Source of the DNA: Darwinimomas sp963643215
Lineage (GTDB): Bacteria > Bacillota > Clostridia > Lachnospirales > Lachnospiraceae
Assembly (NCBI GenBank): GCA_963643215.1
Contig: CAVIJY010000002.1
Coordinates: 8,305 to 72,304 of the forward strand
Length of the DNA stretch: 64,000 bases
Direction of reading: 5' to 3'
The notes under the pieces were generated by a model. It did no database searches. It worked only from the letters and a program-made list of their open reading frames with translations, and was not told where the DNA came from. Below, piece after piece: positions 44,699 to 53,214 of the stretch. Each line of letters opens with the position of its first letter. Within the stretch, counting starts at the first letter, position 1. The translations under genes and the position numbers were made by a program.

Positions 44699-45856
44699 TT
44701 ATGTCGTAGGCATCTTGCACTGATTCGTTACATCAACCGGATACAGTCCGTCCACCAGCTTGTATACAAAACTGGATGTACCAAATGTTGTGCTAGTCGT
44801 GTACAGCTTTGTTCCGTCTGTCATAGCTACGCTAAGCTCGTAGTACTTTGTGCCGTCGATCGCGACTGTCTTGTCATCAGTTGTCTGTGCTGTCGCTGTC
44901 GACAGATCTGTCTTTGCTGCTGTGCTTGTTGCATTCAGCTTGGTTACAGCATCTGTTGTATCATCCTGAAGTGTTATCGCAACATCCAGATTCCATGCAT
45001 CCGTCAGATTTGCAAATGTCGAGTTGGTGCACTTCTTATCCATACCTTCGATCCACATACGTATGGCAACCTTATAGTACCTTGTCTCACCTGCAGCGAT
45101 GTTGTCATCAATCACAGCATTTTCATTATTGGGTGTAAAGTCACAGGTCGCCACACTTGTCTCGCCCTCTACAGCTTCTGTACCATTTTGGTATTCATAA
45201 CCGGTAGGTGCATATACCCACTTAAGGCTTGCCTTATCGATGGGGGCAACAGAAGTACTTTGTGTTGTTGTACCGGCATCTGTGACAAATACTGCTGTAC
45301 GGAATGCCTTGATGGCCTCTGCATCTACACCGCCGTATACAAGATTAAGTCCTGTCATCACAACCTTCTGAGCAGAGGAGCCTGTGTTTACAGCCTTAAG
45401 ACGGAAAACATAGTCTATATAACCCTTAGCACCATCAGTAGTCTTTATCTCATAGTTCTCAGAGAACTTGTTCTTGTATCCTGCAGATCCTGCCTCCTGG
45501 CCTGTAGTTGCATATTCAATAAATACATTATCGATTTGTGAACCGTCAGCTCTTGCATTTTTTGTGCTTGTATAGTAGAAATCATCGCCGTCAATCGTCG
45601 AAACAGGCTCCAGCAATGCGCTCTGCGACTGAACCAGCGCAGTCGCGAAATCTGTTTCAGGCACAGGAGTAGTCTGATTCTCTATTGTATCTTTCGCGAT
45701 GAACAGGTTGTTGCTTACCTTTGTCGTCACGCTCATGCCTGTAGCCGTAACCTTGTTGTTTATCGCAAACCATGCATATGTCGAGCTGCCGAGTGCTATA
45801 GCTGCGACCAGCACCATTGCGATTGCAGCCATCAGCTGCCTTCTTAATGCCTTCAT
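44699..45856 (-). CDS. SipW-dependent secreted protein, candidate major fibre subunit
   Basis: A 385-residue secreted protein with a textbook SipW-cognate signal: MKALRRQLMA, hydrophobic helix, SSTYAWF (residues 24-30). The mature domain has LLEPVSTIDGDDFYY (about 79-93) and MWIEGMDKKCTNS (about 266-278). About 100 extra Thr/Ala-rich residues follow, absent from its paralogues. It stands alone between riboswitch 3 and a strong terminator and has Thr/Asn-rich, low-complexity composition typical of an abundant structural protein. I infer it to be the main subunit; the strongest argument is its monocistronic unit. Confidence 0.82.
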   Translation of the reverse strand: MKALRRQLMAAIAMVLVAAIALGSSTYAWFAINNKVTATGMSVTTKVSNNLFIAKDTIENQTTPVPETDFATALVQSQSALLEPVSTIDGDDFYYTSTKNARADGSQIDNVFIEYATTGQEAGSAGYKNKFSENYEIKTTDGAKGYIDYVFRLKAVNTGSSAQKVVMTGLNLVYGGVDAEAIKAFRTAVFVTDAGTTTQSTSVAPIDKASLKWVYAPTGYEYQNGTEAVEGETSVATCDFTPNNENAVIDDNIAAGETRYYKVAIRMWIEGMDKKCTNSTFANLTDAWNLDVAITLQDDTTDAVTKLNATSTAAKTDLSTATAQTTDDKTVAIDGTKYYELSVAMTDGTKLYTTSTTFGTSSFVYKLVDGLYPVDVTNQCKMPTT

Positions 45857-45986
45857 AATCTTACCTCCGAGTAAATTCTTTGCCGGCCTGCACAGGCCTC
45901 AAAGGCATGCTCTGCATGTCCCTGACTTGTCCGGACTGTATTTGTCCGAACTATTTCATCCGAACTGTCTCGTCCAAGCTGCATAT

Positions 45987-46024
45987 AAAAAAACACATCT
46001 GCACCCTTTCGAAGCACAAATGTG
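45987..46024 (-). terminator. Expression-platform terminator of riboswitch 3
   Basis: On the minus strand CACATTTGTGC pairs with GTGCAGATGTG allowing one internal mismatch region, followed by seven T. Confidence 0.8.
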
Positions 46025-46092
46025 GCAACTGGCTGACTGAGATCCCAGTCCCTCTAGTTTTGCGTCACAACCTCACGATTGCTTTGCCCTTA
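46021..46092 (-). ncRNA. c-di-GMP-I (GEMM-I) riboswitch 3
   Basis: The minus strand shows GGGCAAAGCAATCGTGAGG, TTGTGACGCAAAACTAGAGG and AGTCAGCCAGTTGCC, the GEMM-I core with both stems. It controls the 385-residue fibre gene. Confidence 0.92.
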
Positions 46093-46104
46093 TCACTTGG
46101 TTCG

Positions 46105-46133
46105 AGTATAACTGCTGCAATAGCTAAAATCAA
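46105..46133 (-). promoter_or_regulatory. Promoter of riboswitch 3 transcript
   Basis: TTGATT (46133-46128), 17 bases, TATACT (46110-46105), about 13 bases before the aptamer. The 390-base gap here also contains the heptamer repeat at 46211 and otherwise nothing evident. Confidence 0.78.
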
Positions 46134-46210
46134 GCTTAAATAGAGAAACAATACTGTCAATTTTGCATCGTTTTGAATACAGTAGTTTCATTCTCCCTTA
46201 TTCTTTGTTT

Positions 46211-46231
46211 CTTATTCCTTATTCCTTATTC
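46211..46231. repeat. Heptamer microsatellite (CTTATTC) x3
   Basis: Three perfect head-to-tail copies of CTTATTC, with a further copy at 46197-46203. They lie between the end of the anchor gene and the riboswitch-3 promoter. A slippage-prone tract of possible phase-variation interest. Confidence 0.7.
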
Positions 46232-46248
46232 CCTATCACCGTTTCGCG

Positions 46249-47520
46249 TCACTGTGTGCCGGAAGCATCCGTGCTCTCGCTCTGCTCTCCCCCGTTGCGT
46301 CTGGTATACCAGTTCACATTCTGATACTTGAAGTAGTCGGGAGCTTCTGTTCCTGCCGCGCCGATGGGTCTGTCTCCGCTGATGCTGTCCTTGATATCCT
46401 GTATGAACTTCGCAAGGAGCGTGGTTTCATTGTTGTCCGCCGCCGCGATGTTCATAGAGAACTCGACCGAGCCGCCTATGATGTCATCGATGCACTCGGG
46501 ATCGTCTCCCTCCATCCATATGACGACAGTATACTTGTTGACATATCCTACCTTGAAGTCATTCTCCTGAAATGAGCATACCACCTTGGGGCTTTCAAAG
46601 TTCACGCAGCCCTGCTCCGGCTCCCCGCCGGCAGACGGCCATGCATACACTGTTCTGACTCCGTCTCTCCATACGGCGACTCTCGCCGCCTCCTCTGCGC
46701 CCTTGGAGCTGGAGTCCAGCGTGACTCTAGCTATATAGTCCACATCCTCCTTGCCCGCATTTCTCACATAATAGGTATATGCCATATAGTTGCGTCCGTT
46801 ATGACCCCCGTCCACATCCGCTATATCAAACGGCAGATCCTCTATGGATATATTGGTCGCGTCCTCCACATGACTTGCCACAAGCCTTGCGGTAGGCGAT
46901 GTAAACTCGGGATCCGCCGACATGGCTATTCCCTTCCTGAAAAGCTCAAGTCTGTCCAGATTGATGGTGAAGTTGCCCATCCGCTCCTGCATGAACGCCA
47001 GTATGAAAAGAAGCGCTATCGCCATGAGCGACCCCATCAGAAAGAGTCGCATTTTGTCAAGCCTCAGCAGAGCCCGTCCTATCAGCTTCGCGCGTCTTAC
47101 GGGGATATATGTGCTGAGTACATCGCGGGTATCCTCCTGATTGTAGTTGTAATCAGCCTTTCCGATATCCTCGACACGAACCATGCGGAAGCTCTGCCGC
47201 TTCTTACTTCTTTTGAAGAGTCTTTTTTTTGAGTTCTCCGGTTCGCCGTCTCTGTCCGCACGAGCAAACCGTCGAAGACCACGCGACTGCTTTTTCTGCC
47301 CCTCGGGGAGCTGAGCTTTGCCTGAGGCTTCATTCTCACCCGGAGTCTGAGTCCATCCCGGAGCCTTGATCTCGCCCGAAGCCTCCGGCTGCCCGTCACT
47401 TCGAGTATCAGCTCTCTCGGGTTCGGTCTCCTGCATCTCCTCCTCGAGCGGATCTCCTATCTCATATTCATTTGTATCGGCATCCTGTCTGTACTTGTCA
47501 TGCCAGTGCTTATCATTCAT
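46249..47520 (-). CDS. Membrane-anchored LEGxDxxC-family protein
   Basis: A 423-residue protein with a ~155-residue charged cytoplasmic N-terminus (Pro/Glu/Lys-rich), one membrane helix (MRLFLMGSLMAIALLFILAF, about 158-177) and an extracellular domain. The ectodomain contains IWMEGDDPECIDD (about 331-343). No A-W-F site follows the helix, so it is probably not cleaved and stays anchored. It could nucleate or tether the secreted subunits and relay a cytoplasmic signal. It follows the PilZ gene by 33 bases in the same operon. Confidence 0.72.
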   Translation of the reverse strand: MNDKHWHDKYRQDADTNEYEIGDPLEEEMQETEPERADTRSDGQPEASGEIKAPGWTQTPGENEASGKAQLPEGQKKQSRGLRRFARADRDGEPENSKKRLFKRSKKRQSFRMVRVEDIGKADYNYNQEDTRDVLSTYIPVRRAKLIGRALLRLDKMRLFLMGSLMAIALLFILAFMQERMGNFTINLDRLELFRKGIAMSADPEFTSPTARLVASHVEDATNISIEDLPFDIADVDGGHNGRNYMAYTYYVRNAGKEDVDYIARVTLDSSSKGAEEAARVAVWRDGVRTVYAWPSAGGEPEQGCVNFESPKVVCSFQENDFKVGYVNKYTVVIWMEGDDPECIDDIIGGSVEFSMNIAAADNNETTLLAKFIQDIKDSISGDRPIGAAGTEAPDYFKYQNVNWYTRRNGGEQSESTDASGTQ

Positions 47521-47553
47521 AGCCTTACCTCTGTGCTCGCATCCGTTCCGGCA

Positions 47554-48234
47554 TCAGAGCTTGTATACCTTTCTTGCGTGCTCTACATACAGAGCCATCC
47601 GCTCCTTCTCCTCCGGGTCTGCAAAGCGGTACTGGATACCGCACATGAACTTGTACATGCTGCCCTTCGGAGCCTCCCGCTCCCAGCATACGACTCCGGA
47701 TATATCGTCAATCCCGGCGCCGTCCGGCTCCGTGCCCACACGCGGCAGACTGCAGTTTATGACCTCGCCCACCTCGAATCTGCTGCTCATAAAGAGCGCC
47801 ATACCTCCTGCGGAGATATCCAGCGTGAAGCCCTCGCTCGGCTCTATCACGCCATCCGCATTGACAGGCCAGGTCTCCGACATATAGCTCATGCGAAGAG
47901 ATATCCTGTATCGTGTGTCCTGACGCTGCGTGTACTGACGCTGGTTGCTGACCCTGCGTATCTTCCAGCAGCTTCTGAAGCCCTCCGTGACCGCATCATC
48001 GGCAAATCCCGCTATGATCATCTCCTCGGAGCCTGACTCATAGCGGAACAGGAGCTTTTGCATATTGTCGAACTCGGCTTTTCTGCCGTCGCTCATCGGT
48101 ACGGTTATCAGAAATGCCGCATCATCCACCTGCTTCACGAAGGTGCATATCATATTGAATTGCGGATCCTGCCCTGCGGGCATCTCCCTTGCGGCCTGCA
48201 TTCGCATGCCCGGTTTTATCGTAAGCTCAGCCAT
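47554..48234 (-). CDS. PilZ-domain c-di-GMP receptor (YcgR-like)
   Basis: A 226-residue protein with a YcgR-type N-terminal domain (residues about 1-95) and a PilZ domain. The c-di-GMP ligands are visible: RQDTRYR (the RxxxR switch, about residue 103) and LDISAGGMAL (the D/NxSxxG motif, about 135-144). In other systems such proteins relay c-di-GMP to motility or export machinery. Its start overlaps the HD-GYP gene by eight bases, and the anchored fibre protein follows, so it probably senses c-di-GMP for this system. Confidence 0.9.
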   Translation of the reverse strand: MAELTIKPGMRMQAAREMPAGQDPQFNMICTFVKQVDDAAFLITVPMSDGRKAEFDNMQKLLFRYESGSEEMIIAGFADDAVTEGFRSCWKIRRVSNQRQYTQRQDTRYRISLRMSYMSETWPVNADGVIEPSEGFTLDISAGGMALFMSSRFEVGEVINCSLPRVGTEPDGAGIDDISGVVCWEREAPKGSMYKFMCGIQYRFADPEEKERMALYVEHARKVYKL

Positions 48235-50068
48235 CTAAACTCTCTTTCCTGTATATGTCGCACATTTTATCATAGACCGCCTTGAATGTCTCTATGAGCC
48301 GCGGTCCGAAGGAGCCGCATTCCCCGTCAAGTATCATGCGGTACACCTGTGACGGTGCATACGCGTCCTTGTATGAGCGCGGGCTGATGAGCGCGTCAAA
48401 GACATCCGCAAGCGAAACCGCCTGCACGCCTATCGATATCTCGTCTCCCTTCAGCCCCTCCGGATAGCCTCCTCCGTCATATCTTTCGTGATGATGGAGC
48501 GCCACATCTCTGCAGCATGCAAGCATCTCCTCCTGTCCTCTGGCATGGATACGGTCTATGATCTGCGCCCCGCGCAGCGTATGACTGCGCATGATTTCAT
48601 GCTCCTCCTCGCTGAGCACACCCGGCTTGTTCAATATGGCATCCGGTACGGCGATCTTTCCTATATCGTGCATCACGGCGGCCATTGCATACATATCTAC
48701 GGTGCTTTTGTTCAGTCCGTAATGCGGGCTGCGCTCCGAGAGATCCGTGAGCAGTATCCTGACCAGCTCGGATACATGCGCTATATGCGGGCCGCTTTCG
48801 ACATTTCGAAACTCAACAAGACCTGCCATCGTGATGAGCATGATCTGGTTGTATTCATCGAGCCTGGCCTGCTCCAGACGCTCCGACTGCTGCGCCTTGT
48901 ACTGCGTGATCCTGTCGATATCGTTGCGGTAAACCCTGTACCGGCTCCTGCCTATGGGCACCAGTATCTCGGAATATGTCTTTGCCTTTCTCGAGCCGGG
49001 ACGGTTCAGCACCGTCTCCATGATATACTGTCCGTCTCTGACAGCCTTTTTCAGAAAGTTCTCATCCAGCAGCCGCATGTATCTGCTCTGCGTCTCCTGC
49101 GGGATGATCCCGTGCCTCGCGTAGCTGTCTATCTGCCCGGAAAAGCTGTATGACTTCTCCATACGCACGAAGCGGCCTTTCTTCTTCTCATACGGGAACA
49201 GTCTGTCGCCGTCGATGTCTATCTCGTATATCCCGTCAAAAAGCGCCGCCAGATCCGGATCCTCGATAAATGCTTTGTTCTCCAGCGCAAGTCCGTTCTG
49301 TATCATGCCGTTGTCGTACTGGCTGGTCACGGCCTTGATATATATGATGCCGCGGTATCTCCTGACTTTTCCTGAGATCTCCGGTATCCGCTCGAATCGA
49401 AGCTGTATGTACTGCGGCTCGTTCTCTCTGCGGATACAGACTATGCTTGTAACCTCGGTTCTCCCCTCGTCAAATGCCGCCGTAAGCGACTTTCTGCTCC
49501 AGTGCTTTTGAAGTATGAGAGACGAGTCGTCATCCACCAGTTCAAGCAGATATGTCAGCAGTGCCTCGTAGCGTCCCCTCCTCGGCAGCTTTGCAGATCC
49601 GTCAGCGGCCTGACTCTGCGCATCCTCCGGGGTCTTCGAAGAATCTTCTCCCTCTCCGGTTCCGGCCTCGCTCTCATCAACTATCCTTCCCGTGCCGCTT
49701 TCGATATGATATGAGTCGCCTCCTATATCGGCAGATGCCACCAGAAGATATATCTTCTCCATGACTTTCGCGATTCTGACGCCTGCGTACCCGCCGTCAC
49801 CATCCTCCGGGGAGCTCTTCGGCTGCTCCGGGCGTGAGTACCTGACTGTTTTGGATGTATTGATCCTGCGCACAGGCTCTTCCGCGCCCTCTTCGTCCTT
49901 CGGAAGGATCCCGAACATGCGAAGAGCGGCAGCTGCGCTGCGCAGCGTGCTGCCGTTCCTCGATCTTTTCTCCGTCATCCCCGTGAGAACAGCGTCTCTC
50001 GGACTTGCGGAGCCATATTCATCTGTCTCGCCGGCTTCCTGTCTCGGGCTTTCGTCTTCATCAAACAC
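48227..50068 (-). CDS. HD-GYP domain protein, probable c-di-GMP phosphodiesterase
   Basis: A 613-residue cytoplasmic protein. The N-terminal ~80 residues are disordered and acidic; residues about 90-400 appear to hold one or two sensor-like domains (GIIYIKAVTSQYDNGMIQNG). The C-terminal HD-GYP domain is intact: HDIGKIAVPD (about 465-474) and HHHERYDGGGYPEGLKGDEI (about 521-540), with metal ligands present. HD-GYP enzymes hydrolyse c-di-GMP. It starts with GTG at 50068 behind a strong GGAGGGGG and is translationally linked to the PilZ gene. It could reset the riboswitches of this island. Confidence 0.88.
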   Translation of the reverse strand: MFDEDESPRQEAGETDEYGSASPRDAVLTGMTEKRSRNGSTLRSAAAALRMFGILPKDEEGAEEPVRRINTSKTVRYSRPEQPKSSPEDGDGGYAGVRIAKVMEKIYLLVASADIGGDSYHIESGTGRIVDESEAGTGEGEDSSKTPEDAQSQAADGSAKLPRRGRYEALLTYLLELVDDDSSLILQKHWSRKSLTAAFDEGRTEVTSIVCIRRENEPQYIQLRFERIPEISGKVRRYRGIIYIKAVTSQYDNGMIQNGLALENKAFIEDPDLAALFDGIYEIDIDGDRLFPYEKKKGRFVRMEKSYSFSGQIDSYARHGIIPQETQSRYMRLLDENFLKKAVRDGQYIMETVLNRPGSRKAKTYSEILVPIGRSRYRVYRNDIDRITQYKAQQSERLEQARLDEYNQIMLITMAGLVEFRNVESGPHIAHVSELVRILLTDLSERSPHYGLNKSTVDMYAMAAVMHDIGKIAVPDAILNKPGVLSEEEHEIMRSHTLRGAQIIDRIHARGQEEMLACCRDVALHHHERYDGGGYPEGLKGDEISIGVQAVSLADVFDALISPRSYKDAYAPSQVYRMILDGECGSFGPRLIETFKAVYDKMCDIYRKESLDG

Positions 50069-50113
50069 AGCGTGCCCCCTCCGGCCCGTCTCTGAAGATC
50101 CGGGCTATGCGGA

Positions 50114-51886
50114 TCAATATCTGGCTCCCTCCGGTATGCCCGCCACCGATCCGTCGTTGAGATTATAAGTCACACCTGCTGCATCTGTAAAGCTGCCCTT
50201 TACCATGGCTCCCAGCGTTCCCTGGCTTCCGTCGCTCAGATAATACTGATATCCGCCGTCTTCTATCCAGCCCGTCACCATCCTGTGATCGGCGTCAAAG
50301 TAGTACCAGTCACTCTCTATCTGCTTCCATCCCGGCCCGACAGCTGTTCCGTTCTTGTCGAAATAGTACCACGCACCCAGCGTATACTGCCATCCCTTGA
50401 CCCTGTTTCCGTCCTCATCTCTCATGGTCATCGATCCGGCTGTGTATCTGATCTCGCCGTCAGTGGTATTTGCCAGAGCCCACTCGTCGAGATTGCTGAT
50501 CTCTACGGCCTTTGAGGTGAGATAATATTTGGAGGATGCGTCCGAGCCCATGGCATAAAGCTTGACATTTATAGGCTCAAGATCTGAGCTCGTGTCATCA
50601 TATTCGAAGTATCCTCCCAGATCATAATAGTTTGTGCTGATGATCTCCGCATGGAGCTGCGTCTTTCCCTGATATATGGCTATCTTGTATCTTGAGGCGC
50701 GATCGACCTTCTTCCAGTTGAGCACAGTCGCCTCGTTGATATAGAGATTGCTTGGCGTCTCAAGCGTCAGCTTCGGTATATAGTAAAATGTCAGTCTCGC
50801 GCTTGTAGATGATCTCGATGTCACCTGCACATCACTTCCGCGGCAGCTGAAGACCGTGCTGCTCGTAAATTCATAGTTGTTTCCTGCCTTGAGCAGCATG
50901 GAGACCTGCACGCCGCTTCCCGCGCTCCACTGCTCCTGAGGCTGGCTGTATGTGATATTCTCTATCGTAAAGCCTGTTCCGGCCGTAAATGTAGTCGTCG
51001 ACAGCTTTCCCGGCTCAACCGACTTTTCCGATACGCTGATGGCCGCCTTCGTCAGCTTGGTCAAGACAGGCGGTGACATCCTTGTCCCTGATGCAGATAC
51101 CGACTGCCCCTGTGACACATATTCTCCTGACTCATTTACCGGGTACCCGTCCGGCGTAGTGGTATTTACATACAGATTGCCGTTCTTCTTGTCAAAGTAG
51201 TACCATTTCCCGCTGATCTGCTGCCAGCCCGTCTGCATGACGCCCTTGCTTGAGAAATGGTATCTCTGCCCTCCGTCGTCTATCCACTCGTTCTTGGCCT
51301 TGATGCCGCCGCTCTTGTAGTAGAACCAGGTTCCGTCCAGCTGGTACTCCCATCCTAGCTTGCCTGACTCTGCCTCGGCCTCCACGGTCTTGATGCGGTT
51401 CTTGATGGTCTTGAGAGTATCGTAGTCGATTTCCAGCTCCTCGCTCTCGACCATAGTCTCCTCGCCGCCGTTCACAGAATATACAGCGAAGTAGTAGCTT
51501 CCTGTGCCGTTGTTGGCGATATATGATGTCGCATCAAAGCTGCCTCCCGAGACCTTGCCCCAGTTTCTGATGACCCGGCTGCTGTAGCCCTTGTATATGA
51601 GAAGCTTATATGCTGTGGAGCTCTCGGCCTTCTCCCATCGGCATCTCACGGTTCCTGTCGCGGAGTCCAGATCCCACCACGCATCTCCTATAGTATAGTC
51701 CTTGTCATCATCTGTGGCGGCGTGAGCCTCGATCCGCAGCGCAGATGCCGCTGCAAGGAAGGCGCCGGTGCCTGTCAGCACAGAGGCCGCCGCTATCGCA
51801 AAAGAAGCCGCGGCCATGGTCAGTCGTCCCTTCCATGCCGCAGCTGTCATATATGTCTTATCTGTACAAAACAGACTTGTCCTCAT
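50114..51886 (-). CDS. Secreted cell-wall-binding-repeat protein
   Basis: A 590-residue exported protein. The signal peptide (basic WKGR, hydrophobic run, cleavage near IEAHA) is followed by Fn3-like beta domains (WWDLDSATGTVRCRWEKAES; YKIAIYQGKTQLHAEII). Two groups of choline/cell-wall-binding repeats are present: GWQQISGKWYYFDKKNG (about 215-235) and WKQIESDWYYFDADHRMVTG (near the C-terminus). Such repeats bind teichoic acid or related wall polymers. It leads the operon with HD-GYP, PilZ and the anchored protein, so it may fix the fibre to the wall. The start could also be one of two internal ATGs. Confidence 0.82.
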   Translation of the reverse strand: MRTSLFCTDKTYMTAAAWKGRLTMAAASFAIAAASVLTGTGAFLAAASALRIEAHAATDDDKDYTIGDAWWDLDSATGTVRCRWEKAESSTAYKLLIYKGYSSRVIRNWGKVSGGSFDATSYIANNGTGSYYFAVYSVNGGEETMVESEELEIDYDTLKTIKNRIKTVEAEAESGKLGWEYQLDGTWFYYKSGGIKAKNEWIDDGGQRYHFSSKGVMQTGWQQISGKWYYFDKKNGNLYVNTTTPDGYPVNESGEYVSQGQSVSASGTRMSPPVLTKLTKAAISVSEKSVEPGKLSTTTFTAGTGFTIENITYSQPQEQWSAGSGVQVSMLLKAGNNYEFTSSTVFSCRGSDVQVTSRSSTSARLTFYYIPKLTLETPSNLYINEATVLNWKKVDRASRYKIAIYQGKTQLHAEIISTNYYDLGGYFEYDDTSSDLEPINVKLYAMGSDASSKYYLTSKAVEISNLDEWALANTTDGEIRYTAGSMTMRDEDGNRVKGWQYTLGAWYYFDKNGTAVGPGWKQIESDWYYFDADHRMVTGWIEDGGYQYYLSDGSQGTLGAMVKGSFTDAAGVTYNLNDGSVAGIPEGARY

Positions 51887-51942
51887 ATGTTACTTACCCG
51901 CTTTCTGTTAGCTTGATCCCATCTCGTACTGCATCCATGGAA

Positions 51943-51971
51943 ACTATAAAGCAGGCATTTGCAAATTTCAA
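51943..51971 (-). promoter_or_regulatory. Promoter of the cell-wall-binding/HD-GYP/PilZ operon
   Basis: TTGAAA (51971-51966), 17 bases, TATAGT (51948-51943), about 57 bases before the first gene. No riboswitch lies in this leader. Confidence 0.65.
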
Positions 51972-52104
51972 GTCTGCCCGGATTACGGCAGGCTTACAAA
52001 GAGCTTAAGGAATCAGTCATCTCATACCGCGCAGTCCCTGCATCCGTGCCGGGTATCCTTATGTCTGCGCAGCTGTCTCCACGCAGTCCCGAAGCGGCCT
52101 CAGA

Positions 52105-53214
52105 TCACAACATCGGCTTCTGCGGTATATACTCATACTCCGCCGAGAGGAAGTTGTCCCAGTTGACCTCGACTCCGAGTCCTGGTCTGTCAGGCACCAT
52201 CAGAAGGCCGTTTTCCAGCTTCAGGGGAGTCTTGAGAAATGCTTCATTCTCATCCCATGCGCGTCCCTGCGACTCCTGGAATACTATATTGGGCAGCGTG
52301 ATATCCACATGAGCCGCCTGAAGCGTCGCCAGTATGGAATTGGAGTTGTGCGGCTGTACCTTCATGAATTTCTTGCCTGTCATGCCGCCGATGAGCTTTG
52401 TCTCAAGTATGCCGCCGTCATGAGTGAGATCCGGCTGCACCACAGACGCGATCTCCCGCATATTCTCAAAGCGGAAGCCGAAGCGCGAGAATACCCTCTC
52501 ACCATGCGCTATGGGCGTGCGCACCGTGGCTGCAAGGCGCTTATAGCCTGCTATATCCTCCGGATATACCGGCTCCTCTATGTACATGAGTCCCAGCGGC
52601 TCGGCCTTGCGGAAATACTCTCTCATGGTGTCGATGTCCGTGCAGTGCACATCAACCATCAGATCTACATCCCAGCCCACGGCCTCTCTCACCGCCTTGA
52701 GCATGTCTATGCCGTGCTTAACCCGGTGAGGATCGCTGGCGGGAGTGCAGAACGGACCGCCCTTGAGCGCCGTAAAGCCCTTGGCTACTGTAGCAGCGGC
52801 GGTCTCGGCAGCCTTCTCGGGTGATCCGCCCATGCCCCATCCGCCGTATACGCGGACGCCGTCTCTCTTTTTTCCGCCGAGCAGATTGTAGATCGGCTCG
52901 CCCAGCGCCTTGCCTATGATATCCCAGAGTGCGCACTCAACGCCTGCAAACGCCGTGATATTTACAACGCCGCCGCTTGAGCGCCACGCGTCCAGCGCAT
53001 AGTAGTTGTGGAACATATCATTGATGCAGAATACATCCTTGCCTATCATCAGATATGCCAGATCGCTCTGGATAGCCTCGTACACTGCCTTTTCCTTCTG
53101 TCTGAGCGTGCATTCGCCCACACCGGAGATGCCCTCGTCCGTATCGACCTTGACCCAGATGACATTGCGTCCGACAGACTTGCGCATATATGTATTTATA
53201 GCTGTAATCTTCAT
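52105..53214 (-). CDS. Enolase-superfamily sugar-acid dehydratase (GalD/ManD-like)
   Basis: A 369-residue mandelate racemase/muconate-lactonising-family enzyme, probably a sugar-acid dehydratase. The capping domain (MKITAINTYMRKSVGRNVIW) is followed by a barrel with metal ligands VDVHCTD (about 185), YIEEPVYPED (about 214) and HGERVFSRF (about 237), and a catalytic-type VQPHNSNS region. Substrate cannot be assigned; galactonate, mannonate or similar are possible. The start overlaps the second enolase-family gene by four bases, so the two form an operon. Confidence 0.85.
   Translation of the reverse strand: MKITAINTYMRKSVGRNVIWVKVDTDEGISGVGECTLRQKEKAVYEAIQSDLAYLMIGKDVFCINDMFHNYYALDAWRSSGGVVNITAFAGVECALWDIIGKALGEPIYNLLGGKKRDGVRVYGGWGMGGSPEKAAETAAATVAKGFTALKGGPFCTPASDPHRVKHGIDMLKAVREAVGWDVDLMVDVHCTDIDTMREYFRKAEPLGLMYIEEPVYPEDIAGYKRLAATVRTPIAHGERVFSRFGFRFENMREIASVVQPDLTHDGGILETKLIGGMTGKKFMKVQPHNSNSILATLQAAHVDITLPNIVFQESQGRAWDENEAFLKTPLKLENGLLMVPDRPGLGVEVNWDNFLSAEYEYIPQKPML

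Noticed and set aside
50114..51886. Phage endolysin because of choline-binding-type repeats
   Set aside because: No lytic catalytic domain; Fn3-like domains and a signal peptide instead, in a chromosomal c-di-GMP operon.
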